Assembly (NCBI GenBank): GCA_037833965.1
Contig: AP031357.1
Coordinates: forward strand, 20,976,001-21,040,000
Reading direction: 5' to 3'
From: Marchantia polymorpha subsp. ruderalis
Taxonomy: Eukaryota; Streptophyta; Marchantiopsida; Marchantiales; Marchantiaceae
DNA: 64,000 nucleotides
Position 1 is the first letter of the stretch; each line of letters begins with the position of its first letter. The notes under the pieces are model-generated. The model made no database searches. It saw only the letters and a list, made by a program, of their open reading frames with translations, and had not been told where the DNA came from. A program made the position numbers and the translations under genes. Below, piece by piece: positions 51,594 to 61,860 of the stretch.

Positions 51594-51919
51594 TGTTAGG
51601 TTAACTTTATCTTGGATAATTCCAGTTAGTGGTAATCATGGTAAGGAAGTTAACTGTGGTTATGTTAGGTTAGGTTAGATTAACTTATCTTTTCTTGTAT
51701 AGAAGAGAGAAGGATACTCTCTCTGCGTATAGTTCAGGATAGCACTAAGAGAGTGAATAGTAATGAGTAGCGCTTGGGTATGGAGGCTGTGTATACATCG
51801 AAGCTTTAGTGAAGTTTCTACTCTTGCTCGTGGATGTAGCATGTGGACGGTGAATCACGTTGTCACGGTATTCTGACTGTTGTGCGTGCTGATAGATCTG
51901 GATGTTTGTGTCTTTCACA
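51594..51919 (+). mobile_element. Solo-LTR-like copy, family shared with 53036-53349
   Basis: Starts TGTTAGGTTAAC and ends near TTTCACA, about 326 bases. It aligns over its full length with the copy at 53036, sharing GTTAACTGTGGTTA, CTTTAGTGAAGTTTCTA, TAGCATGTGGA and GTGAATCACGTT-like blocks in the same order. The five bases before it (CAGAT) have no exact match after it, so the target duplication is lost or the end is slightly misplaced. No primer-binding site or coding interior is adjacent. Confidence 0.6.
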
Positions 51920-53035
51920 AGTGTTATTATGTTTTTTTAAAAGATGTAAGTATATTAGATTGATTTCTTTTTTTAGCTAGACATTCAAAATAACTATACA
52001 TTCAAAACTTTTTGTATGCATACTCAATTGAAATTATTGCATCAATAAATATATCAACATGGCATAAATTTTAAAAATTTTAAAAGAAAATTTTTATTTG
52101 ATTAATTTTTCTATCACAAAAAATGAAAAAATTTAATACTAAAATTTGAAGTTAAAACTTAAATTTACTCATTTTCATTTAGAATAAAAATTTTGATATG
52201 CAAAACTTTGAAGACTTCTTGAACATGCAAATCCAACGATAGCAAAGTGATGAATTTTGAAATTATAGAAACAATGTGTGAAATAAATTGTCAACATATA
52301 ATATAATTACTTTTGTCTAGATTCAATTTTTTGAATTATTATACATATGAGTTGTTAGTTCAAGTCTTGATAATCTTAAGAAAGTTTTCCTATGATTAGT
52401 TATACTTAATAGTCTACCATATAAGAGAGATGGTCGTAGCTCACAAAGATACAATTAGAACTTTATTAGAAGATATATTGCATTTTCATTACATGTATTT
52501 ATATGTCAACTTTGTTCATTGGATAATATGGTTGCATAATGTACGAGTGTGCATAAATCAATGTAGGTACATATAATTCAATATATATAAGAAATGGTCT
52601 TTCATTTTGAAATATTTATAATTATAAGAAAGTTTTGTTTTCATTCTTATAAAATTGAAGGAAAAAATTTCATCAAAGTTAAAGATACATTGTTTCAAAT
52701 ATTTAAAATTCTCTGTAGTTTCATTTTATAACAGATTATCAAATGAACTATCTAAATGTTTCAATATATATATAAGATCTTATAAGACCACAAAGAATCC
52801 TGATAAATGTTTATTACACTATTAGCTACTGGAAATCTCTGCTAATTTAGTGTGATACGCATTGACATATTTTATATGTTGATTAGTTTATTTCTACATT
52901 GGAGTAGAAGAATATACTAATTACAATATTTTGAAAAATGTATGTTTACATCTAGTGCGAAGGTGAGAAGCGGAAATACATATTACATGGAAAATGCCCA
53001 TAATATAAATTATCAAAAGTATGGAACAAAAGAAG

Positions 53036-53349
53036 TGTCAGGTTAATTCTATTTTGGATTATTTCCACTTAGTGATAACTATGTTTGGAAAGTTAACTGT
53101 GGTTAGGTTAGCTAGGATGTGCACCTTATTTCTTACTATAAAAAAGAGAGAATTAACAATTAACTACACACTGTTTAGAATTGCACTTTGAGAGCGAGCA
53201 TGGAGGAGTGTAATTTGGCTATGGAATTAGTGTGTACACTTGTGCTTTAGTGAAGTTTCTATTCTTGCCCATAGACATAGCATGTGGAAGATGAATCACG
53301 TTATTTCAATGTAGTGCGTGTTGGTCAATTTTGATTGTTGTACCTTACA
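53036..53349 (+). mobile_element. Solo LTR with perfect 5-bp target-site duplication
   Basis: A 314-base element begins TGTCAGGTTAA and ends CTTACA, so it has TG...CA termini. It is flanked on both sides by AGAAG (53031-53035 and 53350-53354), a 5-bp target duplication as made by LTR-retrotransposon integrase. Inside is a TATAAAAA at 53137-53144 that could be the LTR promoter on the plus strand. With no internal region, a solo LTR left by recombination is the simplest reading. The family is not identified. Confidence 0.75.
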
Positions 53350-53354
53350 AGAAG

Positions 53355-56300
53355 ATTGGAACATATAGCACATTGAATATTCAATGGAAATATGTTTTTA
53401 AAATATTTCGAAGTAGATGTAATACTATGTACACTTAGAAAGTCATTCTTGAGTTATTTAGAGTGTGCATACTACTAGTATTTCATCCAAGCCTCATAAG
53501 TTAACTTAAATCTAAACATTATTTTGTTGTCAAGTCCAACTTCAGTTTAATCATGAAACTTGGTATAGAGATAGTAGGCAGAAAACATGTCATGAGTATG
53601 TCAGAACGGTATAAAATATGTATATCCTATAAATCTGTTTTTTGAGGTTTTAGTAGCTCCCATACCTTCATAATCATAAGTTACACTTGTGTACAGAAAT
53701 CAATGATCTACATTTATTGGGTATGTACATCAATTATGGAATAGTATGTACAAGTATGAAAGTGCAAATAAATTCCCAGACTTTACGGTCAGTATCAAGT
53801 TTTGTGACCTTATGGCAAATTTGCATCCAGTAAAAGAGAAAGAAACCCTTGGTCAGAGACACGGTTAATTAATTCTCGACCGAAGGTCCGAGATACCCTC
53901 GAAAATCAGCGGCCAACCTCAAACATGAGAAACAGAAGCCGAGAGTAAGTGCCAGGGATATTTCTACCGCAAAAAGCCTAAGAAAGGTATGTACCGTATG
54001 CACGCAGCCAAGCGAACAGTGGCAAACCCATTTGGAGGAGAAAAGCATGCGAGCGCTCAAGTCCTCATAATAACCTAAAAAGCTGTTTCAATGGCACACA
54101 GAGAGAAAATACTCCGCACTCTCTACATGAGCTATATTTAGATCAACGGATGTGTTGGCTGATAGATGGTGCTCTGTCAAAAAGCTTACATCAAAGCCTT
54201 TACAGCTACACAAATGCGCATCAAATTATTGTTTACCCGAGGTACATAATTCTCATTCTCACGAATGAGGAGTAAAAGCGGCGGTCATTTGTTGGCCGAT
54301 GAGATGTCATATTCATTGTTCTCAAGTCAATCAGTTGTAATATCTCTGGTCCAAGTCGCACATTACTGGAACAGAACTTTGTGTAACGAATTAAGAAGGA
54401 ATTCTGGCCATCTGTCTATGAACTCCATGCGACGCCTTTCTTTTGAAGAACGGAAGCTTGGACTATAGCGTATGAACAACATAGTCTCCAGCAGACTACA
54501 TTCAATGTTCATAACAGTATCTATAACATAAATAATATTCAACCATGTCTAGGGAAATCAACATACCCTCAAATAAATAACCGAAAAATTTTATAAAAAA
54601 ATATGCGAGACAGTGAAATTAAACTCTGGACATAAAATATGATCTGGCTTGTCTTGATGATTTTGCAGAATATTCTAAAAAATATGCAGAAAGTAGCCGT
54701 GCACGGCTTCGGGCTGGAAAGTGATTTGCAAGCGCAATATGTCATTATTGAACCTAACGGACCCGGTCTGACTTAAGCGTAAAGGGAGAGATATTTAGAC
54801 TTTTCAAAGTGCAGGCAAATCATAAATTTAGATCTAGGGTAAAAATTCAGAGTCTGATTCATTTGCCACTCCGACCCCGGTCAGTCCCGTGGTGCCAAGA
54901 AAAATGCCACAGAAAGCAACGTAAGTCACAACTTCACGACTCTTACAAAATAAATAAAATTGCGTCGTGTAGAGAAGACTTCCTTCTGGCGCTATAAAGA
55001 GGAAAAAGTGCTTAGTCTTATTCTCCGCCAAACCCCTCCTCCGTTCGATGACGGGCTGGGCGGGGCGGGCAGACTGGGTCGGTCGGGTCGGGTGTGTCCA
55101 GCTAGACTTGGCACGGACTGCCAAATTGGCACCGCCCGCGCTGGCTGCGTATGTTCAAATTCGAAACAAATGGAAATTTGTCGTACGTACCGGATTTTCC
55201 CGATTAGTGGAGTTTGGCGTGAGAACCTTCTCTGGGATGAGAGAGATCTGAACCACGTCGTCCCTCCCCCTGGAGCGAGCACTAAAGGGATAGATCCGCC
55301 AAAGATCCCTGAAGGTGTGCGGGAGAGTACGGTGAGCGGACATACGATCCGCTTTGATTGGCGCCCTTCCAAGAACATGATGACCTGGACCCACAGGCCA
55401 TGGAGGGAGGCACCGGTCTCGCCGGTCTCCTGCCGGTCGACCGAAGTGAAGTGCGTCGCGGTACACGCTGGAGTAGGATGGAAGGAAGGAGGACAGTCGA
55501 GGTTGAGGTCGGGGTCGAGCAGATAAAAAGGAGGGAAAGAAGACATGATTGAGGCAAATGGCGCACTACATCGCATCGCATCGATCATAGACTGAGGAGG
55601 AGGAGGGGTGCGGGATCGGGAGATCAGCTGAAAGTAGGACGAGGAGGGCGGTGTGGCGAGAGAGTGATTGTTCAACAACCATTTGCAGCGAAGTTGCTTT
55701 CCATACTTGCTTGCTTGCTTGCTTGCCTCCTTCGCTCGGACGCTGCCTTTTGGCCCCGTCATTACAATCGAGAAAAGACGCGTGATCAATTAAAACCACC
55801 GTAACGGACAACCACTTGCATTTGATTTAATCACCCACCGCATATTATCGTCGTCCATCAGGCTCCATCGCACTCGTCGCTCGTCGTGTCTTTTGCCACA
55901 TGTGGCCATCTGATCGGGAGCGACTTTTATTTAAGGAGAGTCCCTAAATTTAGGTTCTGAATGACATATCCGTTACTGACATCGCCATCGTGAGCCTTCG
56001 ATCGCTCCCGATAGGGCTCTACGACGTCTGAGATCGGTCTTCCCCTCGTTTCGTCCATTGCGGCAGCGTCGCTACTTAACCTAGACTCTAGATTAAGCCG
56101 CGATAGGGACGGGGCGAAACTATTTCCGGAGCAGATAACTTCTTGAGCAAGCGAACAAAATCCATGTATTTCCAGGAAACCGGAATTCTCGGCCCTCTCA
56201 GTAAATGATTAGCCCCGGCCTCCCAACTGTGGTCTTGATTTTCTTCCAACTCGTCACTCCATTGGGCCTGTTCGAAATCCTACAGGGATGGGATTCAAGG

Positions 56301-56700
56301 CACATGCCCCTCGGATTCCATTAGATGAGAAAGCTGGCTAGCCTGTGCCAGAGTACTCTGTCACGGACAACTGGAATACTGATCTTCCACCGTCTCAACA
56401 GTTACGTTTGAATCTGATGATGATTACAGAGCGGAGGTCATTTCGGCCTCGTTCCCCAAACCCATGCTTAAATTCTGGTCCGTGCTGAGATATTTCCGCC
56501 TTAAACCTTCTAATCTTCATTTCCTTTTCCCGGTTTATTTCGCTCCTTGAGACTTCGACATAGTCTAGTCCCAAGTGTGTACTAGGTCGGAGTTTTGACG
56601 GTCGGCATCGGTGACAGTCGTGACGTTACACTTAACGGTGCCCAAGCTTCGGTACCGTATGGCCGTGTTAACACAGTACAGCGATTACTCGCGGTTTCAC
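53355..56700. other. Intergenic region with GC-rich island at 54.9-55.8 kb
   Basis: AT-rich to 53.8 kb, then mixed, then clearly GC-rich at about 54.99-55.75 kb. In that island long frames are open on both strands (minus 54992-55789, 265 codons; plus 54960-55526, 188 codons), low in complexity and without recognisable domains, so I do not call a gene. It resembles the GC-rich leader regions of the other genes in this window and might be the start of an unrecognised transcript. Confidence 0.4.
55706..55726. repeat. (CTTG)n tetranucleotide repeat
   Basis: Five tandem units in the GC-rich island. Confidence 0.85.
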
Positions 56701-57823
56701 GATACGGTACCGTTGGTACCTTGAGGCCTTACCGCCGCATGGGTACACGCGCTTATTGATGGCACGATCTCTTGCGGTCCATGATCAATTAAATGATTGT
56801 ACTTTGCAAGAAGAAAAGTCTTGAACTTGAAATTCGTGTTATGTAGGCCGATGAGGCCAGACGTCTTGTCTTTTCCTGCAAGTTTGAAGTCTGAAAAACC
56901 TAGAGGCGGAGTGGATAACAAAAAAGGGTACGAAAATCAATTGAGCTTGACGAGCGTGGAACTGAACCAGAGTTATCCCCCATGACATCCATGATCATGA
57001 CGAAGAGAACATGTTAGGCGAGACACAAGCATCGGAACATAGACGAAAGGAATTTTCCCACCGGAAGACAAATTTTCCTGTTCAAACAAGAAAATACATC
57101 TGAGACTTATGTCTTCTAGGGGTTCCAAAACATGATGAAATGAAGAGAATGAAAGCTGACGTTTGATATAAAAGAATCAAATCCAACTTCAAACATCCAT
57201 CGCAGACTCCGAAGTTATCCGACTGTGACAACCCAGGGGATGTAATAGAGAAGGATGGAAACTAGTGAAACGAGGTATGAGAAAGTCAGCTTCATTTCAC
57301 CTGCATGTGATGTGATATGTCATGAATCGCAGGCGGGATAACATGGGAAACGACCAGGCCTCAGAAGACAATATGGAAAACCATTACGTGGAACGACACA
57401 TCAAGGCAAAATCATGCCTTCGACCAAAGTCTTAATCCACCCCAATGGTACGATATCTCACAAATGATTAAGGGATATTTTCTCGAGAAAGAAAAAGCCG
57501 GTAAACATTAAGACTACATTCCACGAGACCTTGCAAGACAGAAGAGTGTCAGTGAATTCCAGACGACACAATACAAGAACTACCGGTCAAATGGCAAATG
57601 GTCACATATCCATGAAATGCACATGATTCTCTCTATTTCTGCTGACTGTAACTTGTTTACATCTTTCAGGCTGACGTGCAGAGCGAAAAAACCTCAAGAG
57701 TTTCATCTTTTGAATCGTCGAGGTAGAATGAACTGCGCCTACAAATTCGTGTCACTAATTCGTGCCCGAGTGCCTCCACTACTTTCCAAGATAGACACCA
57801 GACCTCCAAAATTGTTACACTAA
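56701..57823. other. Region 3' of the second AT-hook gene
   Basis: Mixed composition with short frames only. The part next to 57823 should hold the 3' UTR of the minus-strand gene. No poly(A) signal or other feature is assigned. Confidence 0.5.
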
Positions 57824-58648
57824 CTAAGCACCTGTCGTCACAGCAGTGGGAGCTGTGAAGGTAGAGGCCGAGGCCGAGGCCGCGGCCGGCGAGGTGGAGT
57901 GCGCTTGGGGACCTGCGCTGGCGGCAGCAGCCGTCGGGGCTTGGGGCTGCGGAGGCTTTACATCGGCGGCAGCAGCTGCAGGAGCCACGGCGGGCGCAGC
58001 AGCATTCGCTCCCGCTGCGGCAGCGCCAGCAGCAGCAGAGGCAGCGGGCGGAGCGACGACAACAACTGGCGCCGCAGCGACGACTGCAACAGCAGCAGCG
58101 GCTGCTGGAGTGGCCACCACGGCGGCAGGGGGCGCTCGCGCGCCAGCGGGTTGCACCGCGAGCACTGCCGGAGGTGCAACGAGAACGCTGGTGGGCGTCG
58201 GCGGAAGGGGAATGCTCTCGTCCCGCTTAACGTGCTTGGCGTGGGGGGCAACATCGTTGTCCTTCATGACGGGCGCTGTCAGTCCAGGCCCGAACACGAC
58301 GCCCCTGAGGAAAGTCTCCGAGTCTCCTACTCTCACGGTCAGAAGATAGCCCGCATCGAACGACCCATCCAGCACGCCGGTGACAGTTTTCCCGACGAGG
58401 TTGGCATCCACGCCGACGACGCCGCCCACGACCTCACCCTTCTTCTTCCTCGGTTTCCTCGGCTTGGGGTCGGGTTTGGCAGCGGACGCCACCGCGCTCG
58501 GGGTCGCAGCAACCACGGCGATCACACCATTTCCACCATCGCCAGCGGCCGCGGCCGCTGCCGCTTGGGCGGCGAGCACGTCCGCTTTCCTTGGCCTGCC
58601 TCTCTTCCGCTTGACGGGAGGGGCTCCCTCGGGCCCTCCATCAACCAT
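57824..58648 (-). CDS. AT-hook protein of the plant MNM1-like family, Ala/Pro-rich C-terminus
   Basis: Predicted nuclear DNA-binding protein of 274 residues in one exon. The AT-hook KRKRGRPRK is near the N-terminus (13-21). An Ala-rich linker leads to the basic patch KPRKPRKKK (61-69). The conserved module spans about 83-141, with LVGKTVTGVLDGSFDAGY, LLTVRVGDSE, LRGVVFGPGL and NDVAPHAKHVKR. It is followed by an Ala/Pro/Val-rich tail of about 120 residues, low complexity and GC-rich in codon use. The start is the first ATG after a stop-bearing leader and opens directly before the AT-hook. Compared with the paralogue at 43553 it lacks the HMG box and has a longer tail. GC content far above its AT-rich surroundings makes both other strand frames open, but those are shadows. 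Role beyond DNA binding is unknown. Confidence 0.85.
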   Translation of the reverse strand: MVDGGPEGAPPVKRKRGRPRKADVLAAQAAAAAAAGDGGNGVIAVVAATPSAVASAAKPDPKPRKPRKKKGEVVGGVVGVDANLVGKTVTGVLDGSFDAGYLLTVRVGDSETFLRGVVFGPGLTAPVMKDNDVAPHAKHVKRDESIPLPPTPTSVLVAPPAVLAVQPAGARAPPAAVVATPAAAAAVAVVAAAPVVVVAPPAASAAAGAAAAGANAAAPAVAPAAAAADVKPPQPQAPTAAAASAGPQAHSTSPAAASASASTFTAPTAVTTGA

Positions 58649-61600
58649 CTCGTTCTTCCTTCGTCTCCCCGTTGCAGAAAGTTGTTGCGTAGGCGAATCC
58701 CTCTTTAGCCCCGGAGTCTTATATCATGCGAACACTCAGACACGGCTTCTTCTTCCAGACTGCGCACCGCAACTTCAAAATGGGGTCACCACGACAATCC
58801 CTCAGCCTTCAAAGTGACAACCATATCTATGGTGCGAAATAGCAACGAAGAAGGTTTCACAACACAGCGCACTCCGGTCTACAGTCTCTCTCAAACGATG
58901 TGCGGAGGAAAAACGAGGACTGGAAAAATTGACGATCTTAAATCTCTGCAACGTGGATCATAACACTCATGAAACGGACGGAAGAAGCTGTACGGAACAC
59001 GCTAAGGATGAAAACAGTGTAGGCTCCAAAGCATCGTGCAATGCCATGGGCCTCCGACACAGCTTGCACAACATGCTGATGCAATCTTTCACATATCGAA
59101 GATGGACAGAACAGAGCTGACATTCCCTCACTCGGAGCCGGTATCACATAGAGCACAGCAGAGCTGATACCCTCACTCAGAGGCCAACCAGTACCACATG
59201 TATTCTTCGATTTCTACTAGTAAAGAATCCACTCGGGAGCGAGATAATACCGGTGACTCTTCAGCCATGGTCAACAATCTCAGCTTCGATGGCTTCAGCG
59301 TGACAAATCCTCCGCAATGGTTGATAATCTGCAATTGAATCCAGCATGCTGTGGTTAGATGAACGTGAATAAAAACACAGTGAGAGTGGCACGCTGGAAG
59401 CGTGATAACATCCTAAAAATCCTGGAAATGGGGCGTCAACGCCCCCATCTCGCAGAAAAGTCGCACCCCGCAAATATTCTGTGACAACCTCTAAACCTCA
59501 ATCCAAACCGAGTGCGCGAGAGAGAGCTTCGTGCGAAGACGTGTGAGAGAAGCAGAGCCTGACAAACGTAACAGTAAACGTGTAATATTACGAAGGAGAC
59601 TGCTTACAATGAGTGTTTTCATCTGACTGACCAAGGCCCGAGTAGCTCCAAGGGGACTTAACGACGGAGCATCGATGGAGAAACACTCGCTACAACAATA
59701 ACAGCACTGAAGAAGGGAAAAGATCAGTTCAAGAAACACGAGCTGAGGCATCCCGCCAATCATCAACCAAGTGATTACGACAATGTCAAAATCTCCGAGA
59801 GATGTTGAAAACTCAGGAGGTCACCACAGGCACGGCTTGCACGAAGGAAAGAAGACATTACGATACGCGAACAAGAACCTAAGACTCGCAAGAAGGATGT
59901 CAGAGGTTCAAATGGCCCAGCAGATGCTTCCCGCGGAGCGACTGTGATGGAAAGAATCAGCCAGAAAAAAAGTTGGAGAAGGAACAGAAGACTTAAAAAC
60001 CAGTGCATGAAACCTTCAAGAACTCTCGAGCGGTCGGCACATGTTTGCGGGACAGCCAGCAGTAGAACATGGATGAAGCCATAGCAGAAATCCCCAAGCA
60101 CTTCAACACACCCCAGGTTGGACACAGAGTGTGAACTATGCGGCTATCAAGAGTCAACGATTACACTAGCTCACAAAGCTGCCATTAGGTTACTTCTTTC
60201 TAGCATTTCCCCGTACACAACTTTCTACCGCATCCCACAAGACTTCTGTCCCCATTTGGTATCTAAGCCTTTTCCGCAGATCCTGTTCAACATTCTGTGC
60301 AAATGATTCCTCGGCTGAAGTGTAGGCAGTTGACAGTACGGTTGATTGCAGAGTGACCGCGAGCCCGCACACCGCCCGAGCACGCTTCAAAACCCAGTCC
60401 CGGGCGTCGACGGGATGGACGAGGCAGATTCACAGCCCAGAAAAAAATCTCATTACAATTCACAGAACATGCAGGCTCAGGGGAAAGACACGAACCTCAC
60501 CTCGGCCGGCTCACTTGCTTTCTCGGGTGTCGGTACATTTACAGTCACAATTAGCACGTCAATTATGGCTCTCTTGTCGTGTAGCTCGAGACCCCTTTCG
60601 CCTGCCCTCTCCAGGCTTGCTCATCCTATTTCTTGTTCGGGCGGGAAATCCTCAAATTAACCAGTTCCGCAGACAAATTGTACGAGTTCCTTCCTCGCGA
60701 CAACTGGCCCGCCTCCAGGGTTTCTTTAATGATCCCCGCGAGTGTACAAACCGGCCCTTATACCGTCGACCGAGCGTCCCAGCCACAGAGCGCCAGACGA
60801 AGAGCGAGGCAGAGAGCGAGCAACACCACCACCCCGCCCGCCCAGACGAACGAACAGTTACTCGCACGCACGCACGCACTACGCAAGTGGTCGTCGGATT
60901 TCAAGATTTCGGACGAAAATCTGTAACAACCGAGAAGATGATGGAGAAGGAAAGGAGGTGGAGATGGCGAAGGAGATGGTGATGGAGACGGGTCGTTAAA
61001 ACTCGGAGCCCATAATTCCTGCGCTATTTTACATCAGCGATGCATCATTCTCCGGTAACAGAGGGAGGGAAAGGGGGGGGGCGTGTTTCGACGAGGAAAA
61101 TAAGACTGTCATTCACAGTCGTCGGTGCAGGCAGGTAGGGTTTACAACTTGCATATCGACAGACATGATTTCGCGTTTAGATGGGCAATTAGAAGGCTAA
61201 CGACGCAAGGGCACCGCGCCTCGACAGACAGACCGCGAGCGGATAAAACTCCGCGCCTCGGACGGACGGACGGACGGACGAAAGGAAGGATTGACCGCGG
61301 GCTCCGTCCGGCGGCCGAGCTGACGGAGACGGAGACGGGGAGGACGGGGAGGACGGGGAGGGCGAGAAGGATGACCGTGCATCGACGACGGGCGGGAAAT
61401 CATGAATATGCTGTGGGTGCCATGAAGATGCCCCTGCCCGCCCAGTCTAGGGATTCCGGACCTCGGAAGGACTTAAGAAGGAGGGTCGGAAAATCGGGCG
61501 AATAATAATATCGCGCCCGGCTTGGCTTATCGGTGGCGAAAATCCAGTGGGCTCATCATCTGGGACACGTACGAGCTCTCGGAGCTTCTTTATGGCGAAT

Positions 61601-61860
61601 AAAACGACGGATGCAAATCAACTGCCTCCCTCGCTCCCTCGCTCCCTCCCTTGCTGACCTTTCGATTTGCCCCGCTCCCTGTAAATAGAACGTGTGGCCT
61701 GCGGCCCAGATAGAGAAAGGAGCCGTCTTCTTTGCGCTTCGTTCCTTCTTTCTTTTCTTTTCTTTTCTCGGCTGAAAATATCGGCCTGGGTTTTTTTTCT
61801 CACTCGGATTCAAATTATTATCGGCACACTCCGAACGGCTTAAACCGGCCGTGACTTGCT
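58649..61860 (-). promoter_or_regulatory. Probable 5' leader, leader intron and promoter of the second AT-hook gene
   Basis: Upstream of the gene on its own strand. A mixed-composition part (58.7-60.3 kb) gives way to a GC-rich, repeat-bearing part (60.35-61.85 kb), the same arrangement seen upstream of the paralogue: a GC-rich island 1.5-3 kb before the ATG. This suggests a 5' UTR intron here too, but I did not identify its splice sites. Frames of up to 209 codons in the GC-rich part (plus 60353-60982) are judged noncoding. Confidence 0.4.
61261..61280. repeat. (GACG)n tetranucleotide repeat
   Basis: Five tandem units in the GC-rich island. Confidence 0.85.

Noticed and set aside
51594..53349. 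The two related repeats as the LTRs of one non-autonomous element
   Set aside because: The downstream copy has its own perfect AGAAG duplication on both sides, which indicates an independent insertion.
57846..58817. Frames of 167-269 codons opposite the second AT-hook gene
   Set aside because: Ala/Gly/Arg-rich complements of the GCN codons of the real gene.
60353..60982. 209-codon plus frame
   Set aside because: Rich in Arg/Ser/Thr from GC-rich repeats, no motif, and other frames are open in the same place.
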